Shown here in pieces: positions 45,643 through 57,715 of a stretch of DNA of 64,000 bases. Origin of the DNA: Capra hircus (Eukaryota > Chordata > Mammalia > Artiodactyla > Bovidae); the NCBI RefSeq assembly GCF_001704415.2, contig NC_030817.1, forward strand, positions 48,345,550-48,409,549. The letters are read 5' to 3'. The notes beneath the pieces are model-generated. The model made no database searches, was not told where the DNA came from, and was given only the letters and a program-made list of their open reading frames with translations. Position numbers and translations under genes: made by a program. Every line of letters starts with the position of its first letter. The first letter of the stretch is position 1.

Positions 45643-46489
45643 AGTCATATATAGTTTAGACAAATACATTATGAAATGTATTATTTCAGACCAAGCATTT
45701 TCTCAGGATTCCTCCTGGATGATTGTTACTGAAAAATAACAAAGAAAACGATTGATTGGGCATATGTAATCCTTTTAACATATTCAGGAGTTTAGCAATA
45801 CAAGAAAGGGACAAGTGTCTATGTAACTGTTCATCTTGATCATTGTCATATGAACTTGACATACCCTTTGTAATAACCACAGACTTGAATTTAAGATAAT
45901 CAAGGAAGGTCCTCAGAATCTTTCCTGGGACAGTGTGGTTAAAGCATTCATGGTTAAATGGGGTGCCTCCAGTGGGACACCTGTGTCTGTGTCTGATCCT
46001 TTATTCTAAAGACATAGTGAGTCATGTACTTCTTATGTGACAGCTGATAAAGCAATATGGCAAAGTAATATGGGAGTTTTGCCTTGTTTTGCTCTGTTTC
46101 TTACAGCAAAATGGGAAAAGAGGCAAATTTTTTTCAGGATATAAATACTGCCAACATAGGCAGACTGCAACACTGTGGGTGCTCGAGAAATTTTTTAAGA
46201 GCATGTGGGAATGAGAAAGATATGTGCATATTTGTGAATGAAACACAGCACAGCAGGACTACCTAAGGAACATGACAAATCTGGGTGTTAAAACAACAAA
46301 CTGTAAATATGGAACAATTGTCATTTAATGAAATCTCTTTTAAAAAAAGACAGAAAATGTGCCAATTTTAAGCCTTTTTAGTTTGTATGTGTGTTGGCAG
46401 GGAAAGATTGGGAAAGGGGAGGTAAGACAATGACAAGTTGGCACAGAAACATTTCTTTGAGTTCCCCCAGGTTTTTGTACATTGAGATT
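45643..46489. other. Intergenic, no recognised element
   Basis: AT-rich, with no gene. Frames on both strands around 46.02-46.27 kb are short and unsupported. Confidence 0.5.
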
Positions 46490-46690
46490 TTTTTATGAAG
46501 ATATAATTTATGTCATAAAATTCACCATTGAATATGTACCATTTAGCATATAGTATAATTCACTTTTTAGTGTCTGTTATTATATTCATAGAGTTGTGCC
46601 AACCATCACCACTATCTAAATCTGAATATTTTCATCACCCCAAATAGAAACTCTGTGCTGATCAGCAGTCACCCCTATTGTATTCACTGG
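46490..46690 (-). mobile_element. L1M 3' fragment (antisense)
   Basis: Motifs 'cataaaattcaccattgaat', 'agagttgtgccaaccatcac' and 'caccccaaatagaaactctg' are antisense L1 3' sequence. Confidence 0.65.
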
Positions 46691-47782
46691 TGATTCTTAA
46701 CCTGAATCAGTTATTACTATCATAGTTGCAAAATGGTCATTTCTAACGCTGCCACTCCTCTACATTTCTTAGTCGACATTCTAGTATAAGAAAGAGCTTT
46801 CTCCTTTTTTTCCCCTCTCCCTCCTATCTTTCCTTCCTGTCAGAATTAACTTATTTTATTCAAGGTATTATAATAGTAATTCATTATTCATTGTAATATT
46901 CAATTTGTTCTAGATTTGGCTAGTTGGAGCCCTTTGGGTGATTCCTGTAATCTTTTAAACATATCCTAATTTCTTGAACAATTACTTTCCTCCTGACACA
47001 AGATGTTCCAGGATTAAATACTGTCTCTGCCCCAGCCCTAGATTTAGCAATTTTCCTCAAGGAGCCCTGGTTCCTTTCAGTGGGAAATTGTATTTAAAAA
47101 ACAGAGTGCTTGATGCACTCATTGCCAATAAGTGTCATTGTTATAGACCCTGGAAAAATGCAGTTTCATATGGTGCAACTACATACAGCAAATCATGAAT
47201 TCATATCAATACATATGAATACCTCCAATTCCAAACCAATTTCACATGGTTCTGTCTTTACCCCTTCCCTCCTAGTATCTTTCTTCTCTTGAATTGAGAA
47301 CCCTGGCTCCCAGAGTTCCCATATTTATTATAGCTTTTGTTACAAAATAAGCAAAATGTAAAAGTACAGGTTTTTAATGTTCAAATGTATATTAACCATG
47401 CATACAGATGATAAGCATATGCACTCATGTATACATGCACAGTTTGAGAGTATATGGTCATTTGTTTGAATTTTAGTCAGGCTCTTTTTTCCCCAAAATG
47501 TCAACCTCACCACTTGTTGCTCCACTATTATTTTGATGTCACTTCACCATGCTTTTGGATTGTAAAATTGCCCTGGTTTTAAAGAATTATCTATTAAAAA
47601 TGTATATTACCTAGCTCTAACCACTGTATAGTGAACACCTTATAAATAAATTAGTAGATAGCTGTTATAAGACTGAACTGGAAGGAACTTGAAATGAAGA
47701 ACGGTGAGAAAGACAGCAATAAGAATTGGATGAAGTCAGGGAGGGTCTAATAGAGCAAAGGCTGTTTTACTAATTATTAAAG
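46691..47782. other. Intergenic, no recognised gene
   Basis: AT-rich sequence without a recognised repeat. Possible diverged L1 near 46.8-46.95 kb. No supported coding region. Confidence 0.45.
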
Positions 47783-48482
47783 AGGAGAATGAAAAAGTTG
47801 GCTTAAAGCTCAACATTCAGAAAACAAAGATCATGGCATCTGGTCCCATCACTTCATGGGAAATAGATGGGGAAACAGTGGAAACAGTGTCAGACTTTAT
47901 TTTGGGGGGCTCCAAAATCACTGCAGATGGTGATTGCAGCCATGAAATTAAAAGACGCTTACTCCTTGGAAGGAAAGTTATGACCAACCTAGATAGCATA
48001 TTCAAAAGCAGAGACATTACTTTGCCAACAAAGGTGCGTCTAGTCAAAGCTATGGTTTTTCCAGTGGTCATGTATGGATGTGAGTTGGACTGTGAAGAAA
48101 GCTGAGCACCGAAGAATTGATGCTTTTGAACTGTGGTGTTGGAGAAGACTCTTGAGAGTCCCTTGGGCTGCAAGGAGATCCAACCAGTCCATTCTGAAGA
48201 TCAGCCCTGGGATTTCTTTGGAAGGAATGATGCTGAAGCTGAAACTCCAGTACTTTGGCCACCTCATGCGAAGAGTTGACTCATTGGAAAAGACCCTGAT
48301 GCTGGGAGGGATTGGGGGCAGAAGGAGAAGGGGACGACAGAGGATGAGATGGCTGGATGGCATCACTAACTCGATGGATGTGAGTTTGAGTGAACTCTGG
48401 GCATTGGTGATGGACAGGGAGGCCTGGCGTGCTGCGATTCATGGGGTCGCAGAGTCGGACATGAGCGACTGAACTGAACTGA
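47783..48482 (+). mobile_element. BovB LINE, 5'-truncated, relatively young
   Basis: 700 bp from 'gaaaaagttggcttaaagct' to the '(ctgaa)n' end. Frame 47833-48105 encodes the region after the RT palm, and 48074-48472 encodes the C-terminal tail. They sit in different frames because two bases are missing near 48083 (the GYGCE-to-W region). A three-base loss near 48198 is also visible. Otherwise it is close to the other copies' consensus. Confidence 0.93.
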
Positions 48483-48577
48483 ATTTTCTTTATACTGATC
48501 TGAATATATGTATAAACACATGTAAAAGAAATCAGTACTGGTTAAGTACCAAGACACCTGGATCCAGGCTGCCTGAC

Positions 48578-48760
48578 TTCAAATCCTGTTTCTACATTTA
48601 TTAGTTGTGTAATCCTGGGAGTTCCTTGATCTTTCTGTGCCTCACTGCTCTCATCTACAATAGGGACAATTATACCATCTACTCAAGGGGCTGTTTTGAG
48701 GATTAAATGAGTCACTGTACATCAAGTGCTTAGAATAGTAGCAAGTGTATATAGGATTCT
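48578..48760 (+). mobile_element. MIR SINE
   Basis: MIR core 'ctacatttattagttgtgta', then 'tctttctgtgcctcactgct' and 'gaggattaaatgagtcactg'. Confidence 0.78.
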
Positions 48761-49339
48761 GCTGGGCTTTTTACAATCAGGTCTTTAATGTTTTGTTCAT
48801 TTATCAGTTTTGTTCATTTAGATTGTACAGGTGTCCAAAATTATCTTTTTCATGTGGAAATTTCTTTGAGAAAACTTCTTAGGATTTTTATTTGAATTGC
48901 CTTAAGTATATAGATTTATTTGGGGGTTTTGAAATTTTAAAAATAATGAATGTTCCTATCCATTAACTTGGGCTCTCTCCTTCTGTAAATAGTTCTTCAA
49001 ATATGTGCTTTAACAGAGGCTTATAATTTTCTCTGTAAAAGGCTTACATGTTTGTTACAATATTTTTAATCCTTAATTATTGTTGATATGGTAAATTATA
49101 CCTTTAAAAATTACACATTGTAGGGGTTTGTTGCGGATAAATTAGAACTTTATTGTACTTTGTATTTTGATCCTATACCCAAGAATCTTGCTTAAATCTT
49201 CTGTTTGGACCAATGGTTTGTCTATAGACTTCTCTTGGATTTCCTATGTAGACAGTCGTCATATGCTTGTAATGATAGTTTCTTCATTTACAATTCTACC
49301 TGCTGACCTAGTTCATGTGGGCTGGTATTGTTTTCAAGG
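48761..49339. other. Intergenic, diverged L1-like sequence
   Basis: Phrases such as 'cctatacccaagaatcttgc' and 'gggggttttgaaatttt' suggest antisense L1 ORF2, but divergence is high. No gene. Confidence 0.4.
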
Positions 49340-49536
49340 TTCATCGATGCTGTAACATATATCAGAACTTAATGTCTTTTTTTGGGTGAATAATATTTCA
49401 TTTTCTGGACACACTATTTTGTTTACCTATTCATCCGCTGATGGACATTAGGGTTGTCTCTAACTTTAGTTATTGTGAATAAACCTGTGGTTAACACTGG
49501 TGTACAAATATCTGTTTCAGTCTTTGTTTTCAGTCA

Positions 49537-49576
49537 GAAAGAGTCGGACATGACTGAGCGTCTTCACTTCACTTCA
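49537..49576 (+). mobile_element. BovA-type SINE 3'-end remnant
   Basis: Only the terminal 'aaagagtcggacatgactg' and '(acttc)n' tail remain within the L1. Confidence 0.6.
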
Positions 49577-49697
49577 CCTAGAATAGGTGGCCCACATGGT
49601 AATTCTTTTTTTTTTTCATATGGTAATTCTACATTTAGCTTTTTGAGGAATCCAAACGGTTTTCCACATTGGCTTCACCATTTTGTGTTCCTACTAG

Positions 49698-49856
49698 CCA
49701 TGACTGAGCGACTTCACTTTCACTTTTCACTTTCATCCATTGGAGAAGAAAATGGCAACCCTCTCAAGTATTCTTGCCTGGAGAATCGCGGGGATGGGGG
49801 AGCCTCATGGGCTGCTGTCTATGGGATCACACAGTCAGACACAATTGAAGCGACTT

Positions 49857-49889
<33 letters not shown>

Positions 49890-49890
49890 T
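49698..49890 (+). mobile_element. BOV-A2 SINE, 5'-truncated, with (AGC)n tail
   Basis: Starts inside the first monomer ('catgactgagcgacttcac'), continues with the second monomer ('ggagaagaaaatggcaaccc'), and ends in about ten CAG/AGC units (49857-49888). The long triplet tail is likely polymorphic. Confidence 0.9.
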
Positions 49891-50669
49891 GTGTGAGGGC
49901 TCATTTTAGCCATTGTAGTAGATATGAAGCGGCATCTCATGGTAGTCTGATTTGCATTTCTCCTGTGACTCAGGATGTTGAACATCTTTTCATATTCTTG
50001 TTAGCCATTTGCCTACTTCTTTGGAGTAATGCTGAGTTGTTTGTATATTTTGGAAATTAAGTCCTTATTGGCCAAATCATTCGCAAATATTTTCTCCCAG
50101 TCCACAGCTTGTCTGTTTTGTTTGTTTACGGTTTCCTTTGCTGTGCAAATACTTCTAAGTTTAACTAGGTTCCATTTGTTTATTTTTGCTTTTATTTCTA
50201 TTGCCTTGGGAGACTGGGGTCATTATGTTTTAAGTGGCAACAACATACAGGAAGATTTTTTCATCCAACCCTTAAAGTAGGAGTAGTTTGTTTACAACAG
50301 ATATAATTGTATTTTTCCTACCATATTATTCTGTTCTTTTTCTCAGGGTTATCTTTGCTTTTTTTCCCATCTACTTCATTGTCTTCTCTTAAATTGATTG
50401 TGTCTTTATTTCCTTTTCTACCTAAATTAGTAGACTCAGAAATAACTTCTCTATTATTTTAGCACTTAATCTTAAATTTTTAAGTTATTTTTTTTAAAGA
50501 ATGCTAAAATACTTTGGCTCTGCTCAGTTTTCTTCTAGCCTTATGGCTCACTCTTTCTAGTATTTTAGTTTAACCTTGTTTTCATATAAAATTCATTAGT
50601 AGTATTTTGGTTTTATATAGTCAATGTTAATTTAGGATTACCCACCTTTTTCTCTTTGCTCATCATGAA

Positions 50670-51500
50670 TTTTTTAAAAAGTTTTATTGAGATGTAACTT
50701 GTATACCAGGGACTTCCCTGGTGGTCCAGCAGTTAAGGCTCTGTTTCCACTGCAGGGGGCACAGGTTCGATCCCTGGTCAGGGAACTAAGATCCCACATA
50801 CCATGTGGTATGGGCAAAAAAAGAAAAAAGGTAGCTCATATACCATACAATATACCCATTTAAATTATACAACTCAAGTTTTTTTTAGCATATTCACAGA
50901 ATTGTTCAACCATCATCACAATCAATTTCAGAACATTTTCATCTCTCCTAAAGAAACCTCATACCCATCACTGAACATTCCCCATTCACTACAAGCTTCC
51001 AGTCCTTTGCAGCCACTAGTCTACTTTCTGTCTCTATAGATACATGTTGCTCTTTTAGACTGCCTTCATTCACTTAGTATTTTAAAAAACTCATGCTTGC
51101 TATAGCACTTATCAGTACTTAATTCCTTTATATTGCTGAATAAAGTCCACTGAGTTAATATACCACATTCCATTTATCCAGTCATGAGTTGGTAGATATT
51201 TCGGTTTTTTCCACCTTGGGGCTATTATAAATACTGCTGCTGTGATTATGCCTGTATAAGTTTTTGTATGAACATGTTTTACTTCTTTTGGGTATATATC
51301 TAAGGAGTGAAATGCTGGGTCATATGGTAACACTATGTTACTTTCTGATGAACTGCTAAACTAAATAGTTCAGAGGCTATACCTTTTACATTCCCACCAG
51401 CAATCTGAAAGGGTCCTAATTTCTCCACATTCTTGTCAACACTTGTTATGATCTTATTTTACTCACCCTAGTAGATATCGGCTCATTATATTTTTGATTG
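50670..51500 (-). mobile_element. L1M 3' region (antisense), split by a CHR SINE
   Basis: Antisense L1: 'gttttattgagatgtaactt' before the SINE, then 'accatacaatatacccattt', 'gaattgttcaaccatcatc' and 'tgctgggtcatatggtaac' after it. Confidence 0.78.
50709..50830 (+). mobile_element. CHR-type SINE, short form
   Basis: Head 'gggacttccctggtggtcc', then 'acaggttcgatccctgg', 'gaactaagatcccacata', and an A-rich tail. Imperfect 15-bp duplications lie at 50694-50708 and 50831-50845. Confidence 0.85.
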
Positions 51501-51729
51501 GTATCTCCTGCTTATTGTTGCTTCTTCTCATATAGTGTGGAGTTCTGTAATTCCACACTGTAGTTATTTTTTGTGTGTGATGTCTTGAAGACATTATCCC
51601 ATCATCTTCTTGCTTCTTTTATTGAGAAATCTTCTTAGTGAAATCTATTAATCATTTTTTCCCTCTAACGTCCTTTAAATTCTTATCTTTGTCTTTGATG
51701 TTCTTCAGTTCACCAAATTCACATCTTGA

Positions 51730-51862
51730 TGTGGGAGAAAAAATGGCAATCCACTCCAGTATTCCTGCCTGGAAAATCCCATGGACAGAGCGTGAAAGGC
51801 TACAGTCCATGGGGCTGCAAAGAGTCGGACACAAGTTAGCGACTAAACTGCAGCAGCAGAGA
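51730..51862 (+). mobile_element. BovA-type SINE, truncated
   Basis: BovA body 'ggcaatccactccagtattc', then 'gcaaagagtcggacacaag', ending in 'gcagcagcagag'. Confidence 0.85.
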
Positions 51863-52179
51863 CTCCTTTGCCCAGAAAAATTTTTTGTATTGTTTGTTTT
51901 GTCCAGAGTTCTAAGTTAGAATTGGGGAAAACAGAACAATGACTGTTGGAGTCGTCAGACTGGAGAGACTTTGCAGATATTCAGACTATCTCCTTTTGAT
52001 ACAAAATCATCATGTAAACAATGCATTTCGTACATTCAACATTGTTATAGTCTGTGTGCTTTCACTATTGCAAGAGTCCTTAAAATTGAATGTGAGATAA
52101 TCATTTTCTTCTTTTACTCTCATTAGAGCCTCTGATAAAATGCTGAATACAACTGAAGACTTTCTTAATATGGAAAAAA

Positions 52180-53050
52180 AAAGACATCTTGCAGTATTTT
52201 TTATTTTTAGACTGAGGATTATGCTTCCTGAATCCCAAGAATTTCATAAATTTTGTCATATTCTTTTTGAAAATTGCTTAGCCTTCATTCTTTCACTTTA
52301 GAATGACTGTCAGATGTATGTTGAATCTTCTATTTCTATTTATCTACTGTGCTGCATCCTGGACAATTTCCTCACATCTTCCAGTTTTAGAATATTCAAT
52401 GTAGTTGATATGCTGTTAAGTGGATTTTCAAAAATTCAACAACTTTTTCATAATTTCTAGGAAATCTATTCATTTATCTTTTTAATGTACTTGTTCCCTT
52501 GTGGCTGAGCTGGTAAAGAATCCACCTACAACATGGGATACCTGGGTTCGATCCCTGGGTTGGGAAGATCCCCGGAGAAGGGAACAGCTACCCACTCCAG
52601 TGTGGCCTGGAGAATTCCATGGACTGTATAGGCCACGGGGTTGCAAAGAGTCAGAAACAACTAAGTGACTTTCACTTTTCTTATTTTTTTATATAGTTTC
52701 TCATTCTCTTATGTTTTCTTTCTTTCATGTCCTCCACAGTCAGCACAATGTCATTTCAAGAAGCTACTGTTTTATTTTTCAGTTCCCCTTTCATTACCCA
52801 AATTGGGAAATTTTTAAAAAAATAATTCAGCTACCTTACAAAGTTTGTTTGGGTTATATTTTACCTGTCATTTCTAGATTTTTTTAAGTGGAAAGGCTTT
52901 CAATATTTCTCAATCATTTTTTATAATATTCAAAAACAAAAATTTTAACTGAATTAGAAATGTGTCTATCTGGATGAGTCATAGCTTTTAGGCTATTTAT
53001 TTCTAAGGTAAGCAGTCATCTACTGGAATGGGAAAATTGCTCTTTCCTTG
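52180..53050 (-). mobile_element. L1M fragment (antisense), split by Bov-tA
   Basis: Patchy antisense L1M similarity ('tatatagtttctcattctct', 'ctgttttatttttcagttcc'). A Bov-tA interrupts it. The assignment is tentative. Confidence 0.45.
52490..52680 (+). mobile_element. Bov-tA SINE
   Basis: Contains 'gctggtaaagaatccacc', 'gggttcgatccctgggttgg' and 'gcaaagagtcagaaacaac', followed by the 'gtgactttcacttttc' tail. Confidence 0.88.
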
Positions 53051-53095
53051 TTGCTATTCAATAAATGCCAGATGAAAACAATTCTAAGATGCCTT

Positions 53096-53890
53096 GCTGT
53101 TGTTCAGTTGCTAAGTCATGTCCGACTCTTTATGACCCTATGGACTGCAGCATGCCAGGTTCCCTGTCCTTCACTATCTCCAGAAGTTTGTTCAAATTCA
53201 TGTCCAGTGAGTCAGTGATACTATCCAACTATCTCATCCTCTGATGCCCCCTTATCCTCCTATCCTCAATCTTTCCCAGCATCAGGGTCTTTTCCAGTCA
53301 GCTCTTCGTATCAGGTGGCCAAAGTATTGGAGCTTCAGCATCAGTCCTTCAAATGAATATTTAGGGTTGATTTCCTTTAGGATTGACTGGCTGGATCGCC
53401 CTGCAGTCCAAGGGACTCTCAAGAGTTCTCCAAGGCCACAGTTCAAAAGCATCAATTTTTTGGCTCTCAGCTTTCTTCATAGTCCAGTTCTCACATCCAC
53501 ACCTGACTACTGGAAAAACCATAGCTTTGACTATATGGATCTTTGTCAACAAAGTAATGTCTTTGCTTTTTAACATTCTGTGGGTTTGTTATAGCTTTTC
53601 TTCCAAGGAACAAGCGTCTTTTAATGTCATGGCTGCAGTCACCATCTGTAGTGATTTTGAAGCCCAAGAAAATAAACAGCTGTCACTGTTTCCCTCTTTC
53701 CCCATCTACTTGCCATGAAGTGATGGGATCAGATGCCATGATCTTCAGTTTTTTAATGCTGAGTTTTACGCCAGCTTTTTCCCCTCTCTTCTTTCACCCT
53801 CATTACGAGGCTCTTTAGTTTCTCTTTGCTTTCTGCCATTAGAGTGGTATCATCTGCATATCTGAGGTTACTGATATTTCTCCCAGCTCT
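53096..53890 (-). mobile_element. BovB LINE, 5'-truncated (antisense), older copy
   Basis: 795 bp of antisense BovB. The minus-strand frame at 53753-53950 contains NLRYADDTTLMAES, so the YADD box is intact. Downstream frames are short and broken (53361-53576). It is more diverged than the copies at 25.4 and 44.5 kb. It ends about 150 bp from the candidate PRTG poly(A) site. Confidence 0.9.
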
Positions 53891-54023
53891 ATTCCTACTG
53901 CTTGGAGTAGACTCTATAATCATCCCATCACAGGATATGAAAGCCATCATTTTATAAACTCAAAGTTTTCATTCTCTATCACCCAAAAGAAAAGTGAAAA
54001 GTAAAAGAAAACATCTTTTTTCT

Positions 54024-54049
54024 TTTATTAACTAAGAAAAATTTTTATT
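54024..54049 (-). other. Paired candidate poly(A) signals of PRTG
   Basis: Two AATAAA hexamers on the minus strand at 54044-54049 and 54024-54029, followed on the minus strand by T-rich sequence. They sit exactly where the repeat-poor block ends. Motif match only. Confidence 0.4.
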
Positions 54050-56184
54050 TAAACTGTGCAATCAATCAGTATTTTAGACAGCAGTTTCATAAACATTTTG
54101 GCATTTAAACTTTTATTCATTTTTGGCATGACCTGTAGGATAGTATATAAACTATCCTGAGGATGGGAAAAGTAGTAGGCAATATTTACTATGATGCTAG
54201 AAAAAGAAAACAAACCCACATTATTAAGCAAAATATGTTTTAAAAAAAGACATTAAAAAGGTACATTCAAAATCAAGGCAAACATTTGCTTTCTTCATGC
54301 AATGGAGTTCACAGAGCTGATCCCCTGAGTCAAGTATAAAATTAAAATAACTCAGCTCTAGAGTCCATTAGCTAGTCTGCAAATGCTGCCCTTACAAGAA
54401 AATGGTATACAGAGTGAAAGGACCCAGAACACCCATGATATGAAACAATATACAGCTGGCTCCCACACTTTCATTTAATTCACATCTTTGAAGAAAATAG
54501 AAAAAAAATCACACATACACAGACATAAAATATTGTCCAACAACAGCAACAGACAGACAAACTTAATATATGTCTTCTAGTCTACTGATAGGCTAAGGCA
54601 ATGTGTGTGAATTAAGGCTTTGCAAATTTCTTTAACAGGCTCATGTTAAATCATTGGTAATCATTTTCATTTGCAAACAGAATAAAGAATGTGGTAAAAG
54701 GGAGAAAAATGTTTCAGATAAAAATTTTTAAGTATTTTTTGCTGCTATTTTTAAAGATAGTTCTTCAGAAAAACAAACTTCTGTAACATAAATTTTAAAG
54801 ATAAAATCTGTAAATTAAAACTATGTCTATGTCTACTTACGAGATACAAATGAGTAAATCAAGAAAGGTGTTCAGAATCTCATGGATTATACAAAGAGTG
54901 ATATTTGCTGGTTCAACAAAGTTAGGGAAAATATTTCCTTTCTCTAAAAAAAGATAATCATGTAATTCTTGTCAATAAGCCTTAAAGGTTGACCTGAATA
55001 AACTAGAATTAGATGCCAGTATGTCTTACCCTAAAATTTATTCCAAACAGTTTAAAGAAATTTGGAAATGCCCCATAATCTTGAAAAAGTAGATCTGTTA
55101 GAGAAGAATCCTAAAAATGCACTCTGTCCTTACCCATCTACCTCTCTAGGGATATTTGACTCTCTCCCTAAATCTTCAAAAGCCAAGATATCAAAAAATA
55201 AAAGATTTAAATTAGGGTAAGATGATTTCATGTTTAGTACTTTCAAAAGCACTGTAAATCCCCTTGTTCAGCATATAGATTTACCTACATTAAAGATGAG
55301 TGTTTAAATCCCTGTCTACATCTTTTATCCCCCACTTTCTTCTGGTAGTTTTTTTTTGGTGAGTATATAGAAAACCAAAGCATTTTTCATTTTAGCACAG
55401 GCAAATGTAATTGGAAAGGCTGCCAGGTAAAGAAAGAAAAAGCTATTAAGATATGTTTCACAGCTGAATAGAAATGACTTTAGAATTCTAATTATTTATA
55501 CTTTTAAGTTTTCAAAGTACCACTGCTTCATTCTGCACAACAAAGTATGGAATAAAAGGAACAAAAAATGAGTTAAGGATTTTTTTCCTACCAATTTTCA
55601 AAATGGTCAAGGACTAGAATTTAGGTGTGCCAAAGACTAACGTTATGCTTGTTCTACTACATGATTCTCCTTCAACTTTTCTCCCTCCTATATTAATTAG
55701 GTTGAATTCAAATAACACCTATGCTCTTCAGATCTAGCAAAACAGGGATGACTGGTTACAGGCCTGGCTCTTTCCAGTTAATAAATTTCTAGTTAGATTT
55801 GGGGACAACAGGAAAATTACAAAAAATAAAAATTAAATTCTGAACACCTATTCTAATAAAGAAGTGCTTGAATAGTTAAGGGCTCCAAAAAACCATATCT
55901 CCCTTATTTAATGCAACTGTAGGCACAAGCATCAGCTTTCACACTCAGTTCTGACTAAGAGAAATGGAAGGTTTCAAGGAGAAAAGAAGGGTGGTTAGGA
56001 GATGACAAAGAGTGAGTTACAGCCCGTCTAAACTCCTCCTGTGAATAAATGGATGTAAGACAGACTTCTCTCTGTTGGTTGGCTATGACTATGCGGATAG
56101 GTTGTGTTGACAGAGAGGAAGGTACCATGAGCCTAGGTAATTAAATATCATGTCTTAGCTGAGATGATGTATCACAGTAGAAAT

Positions 56185-56395
56185 ACTGTAAATGACGCAG
56201 TTGGACCAACTTGGGTTTGTGTCTTGGCTAAGCACCATACTAGCTGTGATCTTTGGCAATTTAGACATTTTAAACCTACTTCCTGATCTCTAAAATGAGG
56301 ATAGTATTTTACTCTGTAGAATGTACCAATATGCATAGCTGAAGCATGTTTATGGCACATCACATATGCTCAGTAAATGGCACATCCCTTTCTAA
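56185..56395 (+). mobile_element. MIR SINE
   Basis: Sense MIR pattern: 'ggtttgtgtcttggctaagc', 'atactagctgtgatctttgg', 'ctgatctctaaaatgaggat' and 'atgctcagtaaatggc'. Confidence 0.65.
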
Positions 56396-57267
56396 GGAAC
56401 AGAATCACAAGTGGCTGAAAAATGACCAGCACTCTTAACCTTACTCATAATATCATCAAGGGCTCTACCTCCTAAAGGAGAAAGCTTTATCTTGTTCGTT
56501 GAAGAAATGCTAAAACTTAGGGGAGAATTATAAACTATCCTTTATATCTGAAAGAAGGCTTGATTGACATGATCTAGGAATCAGAACAAACTACAGCAGT
56601 GGAATCTAAAGCTTTCTAGGAAAAGGAACAATTGACATCAAAGAAGAATTACAAGAAAGATAAAATTTCCCAGGAGTTCTACATGCTGATAAGGTTAAGT
56701 GGAGGCTCTAGCTAAGGCTCATGGAAAATCAAGAAGCTATATCAAATTGAAAACCAAACAGTGGCTTGTGAAGCTGAAGAAATAAGCCTGACTTACAAGT
56801 CAGAAGGCGTGCATGTTGCAAAATGCTTTTAAAAGGAAATGAAGAACTTGAGCATAATTCTGTTCATCTACTCTGAATTCCTATGTTTCAGGTGTTTTCC
56901 TCCACTCTACCATAACAATCACTTAAGAGAAAAGGACAAAGCTCAACTATAATAAGAACAGGTTTCAAAAATTTCTGATAAAATTCCATAAAGTTAGAGC
57001 CAAATATTAGGAAACTTTGCTGTTAAACAGATGGAACTGAGATGTTAATTCACAAACTAAGTATTAAAAAGTTTAAAGTTGATTTGTCTTTGCAAGTGAT
57101 TTAGAGAGAAAGCTTAATGTGTACATTTGATAGGCGATAAGCCAAGGTTTTCATATCTTTGAAATTTTGAAGATTCCCAAGGGACACATGACTTCACACT
57201 TCCAATCTCTGTAATGCAATAGACATTTTATGGGGATCAGAGTTCTACAGAAATAATGTACCTGTTG

Positions 57268-57715
57268 TAAGCAAAATAATGGCCACCCACAAAAGTCCAC
57301 ACTTAAATCCCAGGACGCTGAGTATGTTACCATACAGGGCAAAAAAGGACACTAAGGATGTGATTAAGTTAAGAATTTTCAGATGGAGAGAGTACCCTGG
57401 TTTGTCCAAATGGGCCCCATCTTATCAAGTGAGTCCTTAACATTCGAGAGCCTTTCCTGGTTAGGGTCAGAAAAAGAGATATGTTAATGGAAGTGGGTCA
57501 AGAGAGCTGCTATGTAGCTGACTTTGAAGACAGAGGGTGGGATCTACAACTTCTAAAAGCCAGAAAAGACAAGGAAATGAACTTTGTTTTATCCCATTAA
57601 GACCTGTGTCAGACTTCTGACCTACAGAACTGTAACATAATAAATCTGTGTTGCTTTAAGGCCTTCTTTGTGGTAATTTATGATAGCGGTAGCAAGAAAA
57701 TAATACAGTATCTGT
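57268..57715 (+). mobile_element. MaLR/MLT1-type LTR
   Basis: Motifs in order: 'taatggccacccacaaaagt', 'gatgtgattaagttaagaat', 'tgaactttgttttatcccat', 'ctgacctacagaactgtaac', and the end 'gcaagaaaataatacag'. No internal viral sequence. It lies in the presumed PRTG 3' UTR, antisense to it. Confidence 0.75.

Larger units (their letters stand above)
49340..50280 (-). mobile_element. L1M 3' region (antisense), with insertions
   Basis: Antisense L1 text in order: 'gctgatggacattagggttg', 'acaaatatctgtttcagtc', 'atggtaattctacatttag', a 'ccacattggcttcaccatttt' region, 'gtagtctgatttgcatttc', and 'aaatattttctcccagtcc'. It is interrupted by a SINE end at about 49537-49576, by a T-run with duplicated flanks at 49596-49630, and by a BOV-A2 at about 49698-49890. 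Confidence 0.8.
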
